A DNA stretch of 64,000 nucleotides from Amoebophrya sp. A120 (GCA_905178155.1 CAJINV010000013.1:2174281-2238280); one strand, 5' to 3'. Counted from the stretch's first letter, positions 36,649 to 48,600 are shown. The notes: generated from the letters alone by a model not told the origin. Made by a program: numbers and translations.

Positions 36649-39600
36649 CTAGAGCTCGGACGCGTTTTTTTGCGTAGAATGATCAGTGCTTGCTTTTTTC
36701 ACCTGTTCCTTGATCCATTTTGGCACAAAAACCATCTGGTCGGGATGCGAGGAGTGCGCCATGCGACTCTGCTTCGCCAGAATCTGATCTGCGGGAATGA
36801 CACTTTTCAAGAACGCCACACCCTTTTCCTGCAGGGAAAACTGCACGACGTTGTCAACCGACCCGTGCCACCAGAGGACGGGGGTGGGTATCCAATGATG
36901 TAAATACCTAACGTCATACGCCCCCTCGTTTTGCCCCCCGTTGAATGTTGAGCAGCTGCAGTGTGGAAGGATTTCTTCCCCTAGGGTGAGAAAAAACTAC
37001 TAGGCCTGCATCTACGAGAAGTTGTCCTACGCACACTGTAGCTTTCACCCAGACGCAGCACTTTCAACATTCTATTGATACAACTTTTCCACCTCCAGCA
37101 TCTGATTTGAGCGTAAAAAAGTGCAAAAAGATGAAATTGTTTAGTGTAGTGGTCTGTCACATGCAGGAGCAGGTCGCCATCATGACAAAACGATAAACCG
37201 GGCAATCATGACAAGTAGAACGTCAACGCTTTCACAGTATTTTCCAAGGGATAGTCTGCTGGTTCAGCTTCGCCTCTTCTCGGAACGACTTTTCGTTCAA
37301 GACCCAGCCGGAAAAGCAGATTATACCGCCTAACCGTTTCTCATTGCTGTAGGTGAGCCCGGCGCGGAGGGTAATGGCGCCGCCCTGCGAGAAACCCCCG
37401 ACGAAAACGTTTTCGGGTGGTATCCTGAGTAAAAACGTACCCACACCAGAGTTGTAATGCAGATTTGCAAAGACAGGAAGACTTGTAATGCGCATCCTGA
37501 TGAGAGCCATTTCCAATCGTGTTTTGGAATTTGTGATGCTGTGAACAGGATGAGCAGATGAATCTGTGATGCGGCTGCACTTGCTACCCAGCACTACACT
37601 GCGGAGTGCAATTTGTCATGCGTGACTCCCAAAACTCCTAGGTTTGTGTTGCAAAATCCCCATCCTGACTCTGGTGTGGGGACGTTTTTACTCAGGATAG
37701 GTGGTATCTTGTCACTACCTGGGGGGAGGGGGGAGGTTTTGTACACGCAAAAATAGCTCTGTTTCTGTGTACATAAAATTGGAGATCATATCAAGCGGTA
37801 CATCATGTTGCGTTTTGTTCAGAATTATCTACCGAAAAATTCCGGTCACTGCAGAAGAGGGTGACTTAATATGACAGTCGAAGGAGTGATTAGTTACTCA
37901 GTACATAGAAGACCTTCTTATAGTATACCTGCGGTTAGTTTGTCTATCTCCGCATGCACGAAGCTAACCGAACTGGCAATGTCCTCCTCCTTCGTGTCGG
38001 CCTTTTCCACGGTCACTGGGATCTGCTCGAGGTCGTATCCTGTTGAACAAAACAACCGCACCCAAACCAACTTCGCTTGTCATGCACATCTGACGACTCA
38101 CGCGCGTTTTCGTCCCCATGTAGGCCATTTCTACTGTGGTTTGAACATCTGTCAACAATTACGTGGTGTAAATAAGCCGTAGAATAGAGTGAATTTATTT
38201 TCCTGATGCTGCTGGCGCAGCTGTAGTGCCAGCTAAACTACACAACTACTTGCAAAGCGTGTCCACCAAATTTATCCTACTGCAGAGTTCGCAATAGGTG
38301 TGGAAATTGGATCTTGCCTCTGGGGCGGGGGGCGTCTTTACGAAGGATAGGTCAAACCAGCTGGTCATGCGCATGCCCTGGTTGGCGGTCACTTTCTGCT
38401 CCGATGCTCGCGGTATGCATTCAAAATACCGATCCACTAAATCTGAAGCAAAATAAGTGCAGACGTTTGTCGTAATGCAAGGCTTTGTTGCAACATTTTC
38501 TTCATGACTAAGGGACTCTGGTGGCACACAAGCCACAACATAGGCTTTACATCAAAGTTTCCCGTGTGACAAACGGCCTCTTCGCCTCGCGCGACAAAAA
38601 AGGGGCACTGGCTCTTGCTGCTCATGCAAGACTGACTTCTGTGTCAACTCGTGGAGACAGCATGAGCAAAGAGAAGTTGCGGTCTTACAACCCAGATCGA
38701 TATTTGCAATGCATACTGGGAAACCGCCACTGCACGTCGATGTGGCTCTCGGCAAATATATCCGTCCATTCCGATATCAACTGTAAAAATGTCTGGGTCT
38801 GGAAGATTGCAACTTGTAATGCTGTCCCTGGATTCCAGAAAAATCTGTATTGCATGACCAGCAACAGGGCTCCAGTTTGTGTTACGCGCATCGCATCGCT
38901 TTGACATTTGACTCCTGTCAGGGTGGCGTTAGAACAGATTTAGCCTCTGCCAATACCGTGGCGTTAGAACAGATTTAGCCTCTGCCAATACCCTAGGTGG
39001 ACACCCGTTCCACGTCCTACAGGTACCACCCGACCGCATCCGCCGAACCGTTTCCGATTTCTTACGCGTGCGTACGGCCAGTGGGCGCTAGATGTGGCTG
39101 ACCTGATTTACCATCCAAGCCCGCGAGCACGGTGGAGCTCCAGCGTTGCCTTGTTGGGTTATTCTTACAAACTTTGAACGCTACTGCTTCTGTGGTCGGT
39201 TGCGCGCTAGATATACAGGGGGTCTATTGGTCACACACGTTGACCCTATCACGATGACGGGCAACCCCAAAGCATGCCCCTTTCAAGCACTTTACCGACC
39301 TATTTCCGCGCACCCTTTGTATGCGCATAGGTAGAGTCGGACTTTGAAGCTCCGCGTTGGCAGAGCCGCCACCGCGCCCGCCCCGGGGGGGCCCCTTGGG
39401 GAAGGGGGGGTGCTGCCTTAGCGCAGTCTTTAAAATAACAACCCTGCCACTCTACTAATAAATCTCCTGGCATGCAAACTCCCAGACACTTGCACTTCTT
39501 GTGTTTTTTGTCCTTCAACCCATGCCCCCACCCATCTTTCCTTTTTTCTTTTTTGCCCCGCCCACCCAAGTCTTCTTCTTTTTTCTTCTATTACTTTCCC

Positions 39601-39950
39601 CCCCCGTCTTCTTTTCCACTTTTCGGTCGCTCCATTTTTGTGTATGTCTCTTCGTTCTTTTGCCCACTTTAGGGGCCCTACGCAAAAGGATCTCCGGCCA
39701 GCCAGAAAAAAAAAAGGGGCTGCCGCGCAAAACACAAGGAAAACCAGCCAAAAAAGGGGCTGTCGCGCAAAACATAGGCGACGCAGTATGAAAGTATGTA
39801 CGGGGCGGCATCTAAAGTCTACAATGGTAGTAAAGCTAGCGCTAGTAAAAAAAAAAACATGAAGATTTTTTATGGAGGTTTTCTCCTCACGCTAGTAAAC
39901 ATTTATAAGGATCTCTCGCCCCTACCAAGGTCTAACTACTGTGATCATTG

Positions 39951-39986
<36 letters not shown>

Positions 39987-40328
39987 AGCGCGCGCAGATC
40001 TAGAAGGACGCATGAGGAGAGGATCTAGGACACATGGTCGGAACACAAATCGATTCGTCAAAGAGAGGGAATACGCGGAGAGGGCATTTCTCATGCGGAA
40101 TAGGCATTAGGAAGCCCTCTAAAAATCTGCGTTGCTAGATCATGCATTAGAGGCATCAAGCGTCTGCATACAAAATGCGCATGACAAGTCTGCATTCTTC
40201 CAGACCCAGACACTTTTGCATTTGATATCCGACTGCAGCGTCTCTTGCCACCCGTGCTCAGTGTCGCCCAAGCCGTGCAACCAAATGATGCCGATCTTTG
40301 TGCTTAGCGACCCAGACCCGGGCGTCAT
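36649..40328 (-). CDS. Acyl-protein thioesterase / lysophospholipase-like (LYPLA family)
   Basis: Seven exons (40328-40225, 38777-38716, 38413-38350, 38035-37929, 37718-37700, 37420-37254, 36888-36649) give 245 residues, the family's usual size. An alpha/beta hydrolase: IGIIWLHGLGDTEHGW opens the fold, nucleophile Ser123 in GGFSQGGA, Asp178 in HGSVDNVV, His211 in SRMAHSSHP. NQGMRMTSWFDLEQIPV is the typical family loop. Such enzymes remove palmitate from cysteine of membrane-associated proteins in the cytosol and can cleave lysophospholipids. Five introners and one GT-AG intron (37719-37928) interrupt some 740 coding bases spread over 3.7 kb; one exon is only 19 bp. All junctions keep frame. 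Start is the ATG at 40328. Confidence 0.94.
36889..37253. mobile_element. Introner, diverged (thioesterase gene)
   Basis: 365 bp; ends TATCC...GGATA with weak inverted similarity and flanking 5-mers matching 3 of 5. Joins NQQT to PVLWWHGS just before the catalytic Asp. Confidence 0.62.
37421..37699. mobile_element. Introner, family C (thioesterase gene)
   Basis: 279 bp; strong inverted TATCCTGAGTAAAAACGT ends. Perfect GGTGG repeats at 37416-37420 and 37700-37704. Joins KIPP to ENVFVGGFS. Closely similar to the copy at 9543-9821. Confidence 0.9.
38036..38349. mobile_element. Introner, diverged family C (thioesterase gene)
   Basis: 314 bp; target repeats GGTCG and GGTCA (4 of 5). Excision gives SWFDLEQIPVTVEKAD, the expected family loop. 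Confidence 0.82.
38414..38715. mobile_element. Introner, family-A-like (thioesterase gene)
   Basis: 302 bp; inverted TATGCATTCAAAATACCGAT and TATGCATTGCAAATATCGAT ends. Flanking 5-mers match 3 of 5. Joins VQWRFP to RASEQKVTANQG. Confidence 0.78.
38923..38992 (+). repeat. 35-bp tandem duplication
   Basis: GTGGCGTTAGAACAGATTTA and the following bases to TACC occur twice head to tail without a mismatch. Confidence 0.9.
39953..39984. repeat. (GT)n microsatellite
   Basis: Sixteen uninterrupted GT units near the right end of the nested insertion. Confidence 0.95.
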
Positions 40329-40920
40329 TCTTTTCTTTGGGAAGGTAAAACAGATTTGTGTGTACTAGTACTTAATATAATCAGTGAAGTACTGAGGTCG
40401 AGGTGTGTCTAGTATGCTATATGGGCAGAAGGGAGTCTCCCGTGCTTCGAGTAAATTTAAAGACCAATGCGGCTCTCGGCCTCGGCTGCAAAAACTATCA
40501 AAAAATTATGAGGCCGAAACGTCCTTCACCTCCCGTGGCTTTCACTATAAGCAAGTACCTCCTGTATGTTTTTCCCCTTCAGTCATTTTTTTTGATCGCG
40601 CTGAAAAACAGGAAATAATTTCATCGTCATGCATAAGCGTCAAGATCTTGCTCTTTTTTGGTGTGCGATCGACAACGTCGGCATGAGTGTCCCTATGTTG
40701 ATCTTGCGCGAACAACATTCTACGGGGTTCACCAAAGGTAGAACTCCTCCTTTATCAGACAGACATGATCTACGAGGTACTTCTAGGTACGACTCGTAGC
40801 GCCCTATAGTCATCTTTTGACCAGTTTTTATTTTCACACTTACTTTGAGTTTCACGACTTGAGGTGTGTCACTGCCAAATTGTCTCAACAAGAATGTTTT
40901 TATCACTGGTTTCGAAAATT
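40329..40920. other. Intergenic, no feature recognised
   Basis: About 0.6 kb between thioesterase ATG and the next stop. A minus-strand frame reaching 40978 is out of frame with the spliced gene to its right. Confidence 0.5.
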
Positions 40921-42307
40921 TCAGAAAAAACACTTCATCAGCCCCAGCAGCGAATCCATCTTTTCGGACAGGTATCAAAATGAAAAACCCCTCCTCCTCA
41001 TACTATATTCAAATGACGACTTCTGTTCTTGCTGGATTTGCGCCGTACACAAAACAGCTTTAATCATATATTGCGCTCCAGCATAGACGCAGGCGAAACC
41101 CAAACCGCATCACAGAATACGTCCCTCCATGGAGGCCTATCTAACATCCCCTGTGTGCAAGACATTACATTTGTATGCACAAATGAGCATGACAACTGTC
41201 AAATTGGAGTACGGGGAAAAAATGGGATTTTTCTTGACCATACCAGGTGGTTCGCGGTCATCGCCGAATCGTCCGTCTCGACGAGATACAGCATCGTCAG
41301 GTTTAGGTTCTGGATCGTGTGTTTTTGCCTTGCGGAGTCCGTTTCGAACTCCTTGTGTATGCTGTCGATGGAGTCCACAATGGCCGTCTCGCAGTCCCGC
41401 CACAAATGGGGCGGCACATCCGCCTTCACCACGATGACCGGAGCCTCCTGGCCGTAAAACCCCGAGGACGAGGCGAAATCCCCTTGGGAAATCCGTTATC
41501 AAAATGAGAAGTCGACGTCGTGGTTTTATCCCAAGAACCCCAGAACTACAAATAAGTGCGTCCAATATGCAGTGTATTTTTGTTCCCAAAAATGTAAAAG
41601 CAGAAGCATATTCATGCTTCTTTGCATGAATGAGCAAGAGGAGGACTGTCAGTAGAGCGGTGCATTTTGCTGCATTTTCACGCAAGCAGATGACATCATC
41701 AAACGAATACTACAAGTCCGTCGTGGGAAGTTAGCACCACAGGGGACATCTGATGTTTTCACTTTGTTCCGGGAGCGGGACGACGACCACGCCGCTTTTC
41801 GTTCTGATATGCGTTGGTCGTTCTTTTCCAACTTCGTGTTTTCCACGAACTGGTTCAGCATCTCCCACCGCGCCTCGAGAATTGCCTGTTGCTCGTTCTT
41901 GTTCAACTTGTTTCCCGGGGCAGCCCGGCAGTTGCCCGCCAGCGCCAGCCGTTCCTTTGACTCCTGCAGCGTCTTCACCAGGAAATCATACTTGAACAGA
42001 TCCTTCTTTTCTCGTTTGGTCCGCGCCTATCAAGCTGAAAAAATTGATTACCCCCGACCGCCCACAGTGGAAAGGTGTTTGCATTCTTGCAACGGAATAA
42101 ACAGTCATGATCTTCCCGTTGCATACGCATAGAAACCCTAGCAACACAAATTTCAATATCATTCGCTGCAGGGAACCAAAAAAAAAATAACTTGCGTCGG
42201 AAAAGAATAGCCCAGAAATCATCGTGAGGCTTGCCATGTGCTTACCGCATCTCACGCTCGAAGCGTGAAGCCGCGAGAGTGGTCCTCGACCTATTGCATC
42301 CTTTCAT
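40921..42307 (-). CDS. Small charged protein, unknown (about 189 aa)
   Basis: Exons 42307-42247, 42027-41810, 41496-41243 and 40972-40921 join in one frame through three introners. The product is helical and charged: KREKKDLFKYDFLVKTLQES, NEQQAILEARWEMLNQFVEN, VVKADVPPHLWRDCETAIVD, TIQNLNLTMLYLVETDDSAM. No signal or membrane segment. The 5' exon (ATG at 42307, MKGCNRSRTTLAASRFEREM) is tentative because its donor side lacks a clear element end. It starts only 70 bp from the stop of the WW-domain gene. Family unknown. Confidence 0.55.
40973..41242. mobile_element. Introner, family I (small charged gene)
   Basis: 270 bp; TATCAAAATGAAAAACCCC at left, diverged inverse at right. Target repeats ACAGG and CCAGG (4 of 5). 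Joins TANHL to SEKMDS. Confidence 0.76.
41497..41809. mobile_element. Introner, family I (small charged gene)
   Basis: 313 bp; TATCAAAATGAGAAGTCGAC against TATCAGAACGAAAAGCGGCG (inverted). Target repeats TCCGT and TGCGT (4 of 5). Joins KNDQR to ISQGDFA. Confidence 0.82.
42028..42246. mobile_element. Probable introner, decayed (small charged gene)
   Basis: 219 bp; clear TATC end at left, poor end at right, flanking 5-mers match 3 of 5. Placed by frame (FEREMR to TKREKK). Confidence 0.45.
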
Positions 42308-42377
42308 GCAAGACGCACAAAAGATTCCACGTGGTCAAGCCCTATTTATTGCAGCATACAGAAACTTTTCTAAACGT

Positions 42378-44563
42378 CTACTGAGGTGTGCGGGGCGGCC
42401 TACTTTTTCTGTTTGATAGCTTCTTCGCGCGGTTTACCAGGCCCCGCTGCCGCTTCCACTCTTCCTCCGCTTGCTCCTCCTCTAGGTCGCTGTCGATCTC
42501 GACGTCTGGGTTCTCCTCACGCCGCCGCTTCCGGTCCTCTTCGCGCTGCACCTTGGCGACCAGGTCCTGCAGGTTGAACTGCCCCTCGCCCTCGTTCAGC
42601 CGGTCGGTCGCATACTTCTGCCGGTCAAATTCGGCGTCGATGTTGTCCTCGTTTTGGACGAGGAAGGCGTCCTTGCCAAACGCGTCCTTGTTCTCGTTCT
42701 TTCGGTTCACACGCTGCTTCAGCACGGGGTGCGTTCTATCACACAGAAAAAAGCGAGCTTGAAATGGCAGATAGCTTAGCTTTGATGTTACCATGTGTCG
42801 TGTGTGTGTCTGGAAAAAAATTAATGCAAAAATAAATGCCCAGAAATAGCTGTCATGGGAGAGCCCATAGCGTGCCGTTTGGAACATGGTTAATTTCACT
42901 AGTACAAAATAAGTACAACAAATTGCAATGCAAATGATAATATGCTCCTTTTATCCTACTGCTTTTTCCATCGGATAATTCCACTGGATGCGGTTGGAGT
43001 CCGTGTGTCGGTAGAAAAACTTTCCCATGTGTTCGTCGAAGTGCTCCGTCTATCGTAAGGAAAATTCCCCATATCGGGACGAAGTTTCTGATGCTGGACT
43101 TCCGTACACAAATGCGTGCTGTCTTGCAGTAAGGCATTGCAGCCAGATCCTCAGCCTATTTAGGGGCGTTTGGGTCTAGTTGTTTAGCATTACAAACGGC
43201 TGTCCCCTAGGTGCAACAGCATGCCAAATCGCTTCCATAATGGCGCGGAAGCCTCTGCACTTGTCTGCTTGCAAGACAGACGCGATTTGTGGCCTCAAAT
43301 CAGCAACACAAATTTTCGGAATCATGTCGCTTCGATATGGGGAGGGGGGATTTTTACATTTGATACCGTCCAGCCCTTGGGCAGCTCGCACTTCAGGTTT
43401 TCGAATTTCAACTTCTTGATTTGGTTCGTTTCCACGTTCCGGTTCGTCAGCATCTTCACCAGGTACCGCTTGGTTTCCTCGTCGAAGTTCACGACGATTC
43501 CCTTGCTGCCGTTCAACAATTTCCCCGCGTCGCTGGTCAGGTCCTTGATCTCCACTTTCGTGTTCTGCGGAATGTCGGCGGTCCACTTTTTGTCCTCCTT
43601 GTCGTTCTGAAACTTCGCTTGGTCCTTGGCAAACATGAGGTTGCCCGCCCGCACCGCGATCTCGATCTTCAGCTTCTCGAACAGAATCTGGAACCGCTCG
43701 CTGGTCGCGTTGTAGGACTTCACAATCGCAAATTCCCCGTTCAGCTCCGGCTTTGCCTTCAGCCCGATCACCTCCACGCGGGACCCCGGCGTGAACTTCT
43801 TCACCGGGTCGTCAGCGTCGTTGTTTGCTGTGGAGTCCTTGTTTTCTTGCCCGTCATTCTTGGCCCCCGCCCCGGCGGCGGAACTGCTGCTGCTGCTGCT
43901 GCCGCCGCCGCCTGCACCTCCCGGGGCAATTTTCACCGCGCCGTCGCCCGCGTTGATATCGGTCAAACCGTGCAGCTTGGCGATCCGGTCTGCCTCCACC
44001 ATCTGCTGCTTCGCCACCAGCGGCACGTAGTCCACCTTGCGCTGCAGGCAGTGCTTGACGAACTGATAGTAATCCCGGGCCTTTTCCTGCTCGTCCTGCT
44101 CTTCCGTCGTGGGTTTACTGTTCGTGTTTTTTTCGCTCGCCACCTTCAGCGGGTCAATCAGCTTGCCGGTGCGCTCCTCGATTTCGAACTTGCGGCTCGT
44201 CCCGTCGTTTTCCCGGAGAAAGTAGTACATTTTCGGGTTTTTCGTGAAGAACGTGTGCTCGCAAAAGTCCGGGTCCTCCTGCTGCAGGCACTTGCTCGCA
44301 AACTGCTCGATCATGCCCCGGATGCGGGCGTCCTTGGGGGGCAGCCGGGGCAGCAGGTCGCACTTCCCGATCAGTTTTTCCTTTTTCTTCTTTTCCTTCA
44401 CCTCGTCCGCGCCGAGAAAACCGCCAAAGTAACTGTAGTCGTGGTAGTACTCCCGCTTTTCGCGCGCGTTGAAGTCGAAGTTCCCGTCTTCGTCGAACAA
44501 ATGCTGTTGGTGCTTGTCGTAGTCCGGGTGGCCCATCTGGCCCGGCCGCGGTTTGCCCGCCAT
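42378..44563 (-). CDS. WW-domain protein with two barrel-like repeats and a SURP-like segment
   Basis: Exons 44563-43366, 43050-42960 and 42736-42378 give about 545 residues from the ATG at 44563. Residues 79-117 and 163-170 (IRGMIEQFASKCLQQEDPDF, NPKMYYFL, DYYQFVKH) weakly resemble a SURP module. A Ser/Gly linker follows. Two NG-type barrels at about 257-310 and 331-392 (GSRVEVIGLKAKPELNGEFA, NTKVEIKDLTSDAGKLLNGS) match those of the gene at 8428-10627. A WW domain then spans about 393-425: its first Trp (LPKGWT) and second (RIQWNYP) lie on different exons. The end is highly charged (REEDRKRRREENPDVEIDSD). SURP plus WW suggests pre-mRNA processing, which is inference. Confidence 0.7.
42737..42959. 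mobile_element. Introner, family E (WW-domain gene)
   Basis: 223 bp; left end TATCACACAGAAAAAAGC is shared with the copy at 55950-56132; the right end has decayed. Joins PMEKA to HPVLKQ. Confidence 0.6.
43051..43365. mobile_element. Introner, family B, inside the WW domain
   Basis: 315 bp; perfect CCGTC repeats at 43046-43050 and 43366-43370. Excision plus one 5-mer gives LPKGWTEHFDEHMGKFFYRH, a WW domain of canonical spacing. Confidence 0.9.
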
Positions 44564-45668
44564 GGTGATATAGTCTTTTCGGGCGGAGGTACTACTACAA
44601 CAGGCTCTATGTTTTTTACGTCGATCTCAAATATCAAACTGGGTTCTTCGTTGTGTGACTTCAGAAGGAGGAGAAGCCTAAGTAGATGAGTTCTAGTTCA
44701 TCTAGGGGGGAAAATCAAAAAGCATTACAGGGTGTAGTTGCCTGGACACAATATACTTCGTTCAACGTCTATCTGCGTAGAGTCGTAGTACTTATGATCT
44801 CCATCCAATTTGCTCCCGTGCCTGTGACGGAGCGAAAATAAATCGATCGTTAGTCTTCATGCGTTTTCAGTTAGAAGTTCATCAAGTTGTGGGTGAAAAA
44901 AAGGGGACCTTGCAGTTTTTGGCGAAGATCTTCCAAGTCGTCCTTAAAAGTATTACTTTCCTCGAAGACAGAGGACCTTCTGCTGCTGCTTCACAATTAC
45001 TTACGGCAAACAGGGCTTTCACTTGTTGTGGTGGAAAAGCGAAAAAGAAAACAATCCTCCGGGGAGTGAGCAAGGAAGGAGTGCCGGATTTCGATTTTGT
45101 CATACAATTGATGCAATTCGATTTATTCGGTACTACTGCCAGCTACAGATTTGAAGATCTTCACGAGGGACCCTCGTCCGGCGCAGGACCTGCTGGTGCT
45201 GGTGTTTTCTTTTTTACCAGGAAAAAATGTACCTACTTTAAGCCTCATCTTTTGCAGCTGTACCAAAACGGCCAGCAAATCTTTACGAGTTTTTTAGAAC
45301 ATCATCAAACCAAGTTTCTCATCGCCTGCGCTTTCTTTTGAAAGCGACGCTTTGCTCAGCCGCATCTTTTATTTTCATTTCTATACCAGCTGTGTTCTCG
45401 GAATACTGTTCTTCGCCTTCGCCCGACAGATTGACATAATTCCCGCACTCAACACCATCTGAGCCGGAAACACCATACGGACTGGATGCAACAAGAAGTC
45501 CACATGATTTACGCCCGACATTAATTCCATTGCTCTCTGGGAGCAGGTCACCAGGATAAGCTACTCACAACTCCTGCCCCGTATTTCCTTGCAAATATCA
45601 TCTATCTAAGCAGACAAGTAGAAAACCTCACAATCAGTAATCATCCAAAAAGGTCGTAGTTCAACGTC
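44564..45668. other. Intergenic, no feature recognised
   Basis: About 1.1 kb. A plus-strand frame at 44859-45341 has no motif and no neighbour on its strand; not called. Confidence 0.5.
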
Positions 45669-48600
45669 TTACTCCACCGCTGCCGTCTTCGCCCCGGCAC
45701 TGCCGCTTTCCGCGTTCTTTTCGAATTTGATGCGGTTGTTTTCTTTGTTCAGCGCGAATATGCGCACGATCCAGTTCTCGCTGGTGAAAACCTCGGTGCA
45801 GTTATCAAAATGGAAAGTGCACCCCCACCCCCAGAAAACTACGGAGCAAACTTCCCGCACAGAAAGGGACTCTTTGTCTTGCATGCGCAGAATTTTTTGT
45901 TTCAGAATCTTCTGAGCCAGCTTTTATAAAAGTAGCTTCTACATGACCACAGACATCGGTCATTTTTCTGTGGCGCAGTGCAAGAACAACCCAGGAGGCA
46001 TTCGGTACTCTGGTTTGCAATAAATTTACCATGCCGATACAGCCAATGTCGGTGCTGGCAATTGTTGTTTTTACATGAACGTTGGGAACAACAACTTGTG
46101 CGAACACATTTCCCAACTCTGGTGGCGTGAAGGCACTTCTCGCTTTGATAGAAGTGCGTGAGCTCGAACTCCGGTTTGGCCAGCATGGTACCTCGAATCA
46201 TGTCCTGGCCGCCGGTGATCTCGGCCAGCCGGTGGAACGCCAGCTTGTAGATTAGCGAGTTCAGAAACTTCTCGCTGGCCCCCTGCCCGGTGGTGTAGCC
46301 GCCCGGGCCGATGAAGTCCGACTCGGAGATGCGGTTCGGGTAGACCCCCTGGGCGATGCGCACGGGCCACAGGAATTTGTTCACGTCGTCCGAGCTGTAC
46401 CGCGCCACGGAGCCGGACAGGACCAAAAAGTAGTCGGCGTCCAAAGACTTCAGGATCTTCCACGCGGTTTTTTCGTCGGACCCGAGCACGAGCCCGATGG
46501 TGGCAATGTGCGTGTTGTTCCAGGTGTTGTTGTCCACGATCACCGTGCGGTTTGCCATCACGGTGAGCTGGTAGCCGTAGTCCCACCAGCTGGCGATGGT
46601 GGCCTTCTTGTGCGTGTTCTGCCGGATCCAGTAGTAGGCCTCCCGGAAGTCGTCCTGGATGATCCGCGTGCCGTCCCGGAGGTTACTCGCCATCACGATC
46701 GAGGGGGAGGAGTAGGCCGTAGAAGAGATCATGGTACAGTGGGTCACGTACTTTGCGAGGGTGAAAAACAGCACACTGGCTACCAGGATGGAGGACGTCT
46801 ATCGTGGTCGAACAAGAGGACTTTTCTTGCTGATTACTTGACACACGCAATGGTAACCACCATAGCATAAAATTTCAATTTCAAGCAGCAAAAAACCATG
46901 AGAAAATAACTCCGCACACTTAACCCAATCAATCACGTCTCTCCGTACCTTGAAGTGTTTTGCGATCGTTTTTGGGGGCTCGCAGTGTCGCAGGTTCGTC
47001 ATGAACACCGTGAGGACGTGGCTCGTTCCCAATCCGGACAGGCAGCAGCAGGCGGGAGACATCACGAGAAGAAGACGGATCATCACCTAATTTGCGTTTG
47101 CCACAGCATGGAGGACTTGTCAGATAAACTTTTTAAACGGCGTACTTTCATGTCCCAGGACATACTTTACCTCCTTCATCGAGCGTCAAAACGAGAGGCA
47201 TACGAACATAGAGATAGAAGTTGAATAAAATCAGATGCATTTAATATCCTCTGACGCTTGTTTTTAAAACTTCTTACCCCCGAGAAATAGGTCGACAGCA
47301 AGCCGAAGACGCCGAGAAAAAGCAGCCCAAACGACCGGTTCCAAAAGCAGTGAAACAAGCCCAGCGGCAGAAGGAAAACCTGAAAAATTTATACGATGTT
47401 TTTCCTCCTGTATTTCCATTCACAAAAACTTCTACGATTGACCGTTATTAGCAGCGCAAACGCCTACTTTTCTCATGTCGCATCGCCAAGCAGGTGACCC
47501 TTTTGTGCGGGCATGAAAGAACGCACATTTTCATTTTCTTTTTAGTACCATGACATGCAGGTCCATCACGTAATTGATCCAGGTTGTCGGCTGGTGTTCG
47601 GACACTGACGCGATAATAGGGATGTAATTTCCCGTATGCACTGCAAACATGATGTCTGTAGTATTGGAAAAGTGCGAAGTTCGTGGTGGCGCGCTCTGCC
47701 TGTCACACAAAAACCTCTCTTGCATGAGTTGCAAAAGATGCCCCCTTTTGGTCACGCTGAGCGGTTGGGCATAATTCCCAAGGCCTTGCAGAACCTGTGT
47801 TGCTACGCCCTGCATCATTCCAGATCCAGACTGTGCGAGGCCTGATGAAAACTCCTGCATGACGAACTTCTGCATCTTTCCAGACTGAGATGACTACATT
47901 TTTGCATTTGATATCTCGCGTACGTCGGATCAAGCAAGGTCAGACTCCGTCCCGACCACTGCGACTTGTATCAAAGTGAAAAAACAAGCCCCCTCTACCC
48001 CAGAGAACTCAAACCGAGATTTCATCTTAAGCCGGATTTGCAATTCAGAATCCTATTCTCAACCGACTGCGGTGAAGTGCAGCAGGTGAGTAAAAATCTC
48101 CCTTTTGAAGAGGATGGGGTGGGGGGACATAGATAATTTTTCCCCACGATAGCTTTCCCGTCATGGTCAGATACGTGACCAGCAGCAGGAAAAAGCACAA
48201 AATGACCGCGATGATGCCCCTACCCGACAGCAAAAACTTTGTCGTTTTGATCTTCCAACCGGCCAGATTTGGTGCGGAGAAAGGAGACCCGCCACTTGTC
48301 CCGCGGCTCATGCTACCCTTGCTCCGGGACGATGAACTTGCGGCGACACTAGAAGTACCACTACCCTCCGTCTGCAGGCCGGTTAGCAGGTCGGTGAAGA
48401 CTTCGGATTTCTTCAGGCTCAGGACGTACTTGGAGAGCTTGTACGCCTGGCACAGCATAAAAATCCCGTGGCTCGCCAGGTGCTCCGACGACTTGACCGC
48501 GCCCATGTTCACAAACGGAATGTTGAGGCAGAACACGGTTCCCAGCACGTACCACAGGCAGTAGGCGACATAGGCGGAGCCGGACAACCGGTCGAGACAA

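Larger units (their letters stand above)
38889..40072. mobile_element. Nested insertion inside a family-A introner
   Basis: About 1,184 bp flanked by ACGCG at 38884-38888 and 40073-40077, at a point where other family-A copies are continuous. It contains a 35-bp tandem duplication, a G/C-run block (39360-39415), pyrimidine-rich sequence and a TG microsatellite. No open frame with a motif. Confidence 0.7.
38778..40224. mobile_element. Introner, family A, carrying a nested 1.18-kb insertion (thioesterase gene)
   Basis: 1,447 bp between intact family-A ends with perfect TCCGA repeats. The outer parts (38778-38888 and 40073-40224) align with ordinary 265-bp copies such as 49862-50124. The middle is foreign. 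Joins ETLQS to EWTDIFAES. Confidence 0.87.

Noticed and set aside
40640-40978. Minus-strand frame next to the small charged gene
   Set aside because: Overlaps the gene's last exon in a different frame; the spliced frame ends at 40921 with better continuity.
43421-44689. A 422-codon plus-strand open frame
   Set aside because: Antisense shadow of the WW-domain gene, whose sense frame has recognisable domains and consistent splicing.
44859-45341. Plus-strand frame of 160 codons
   Set aside because: No motif, no neighbour on that strand, ordinary length for chance in this composition.
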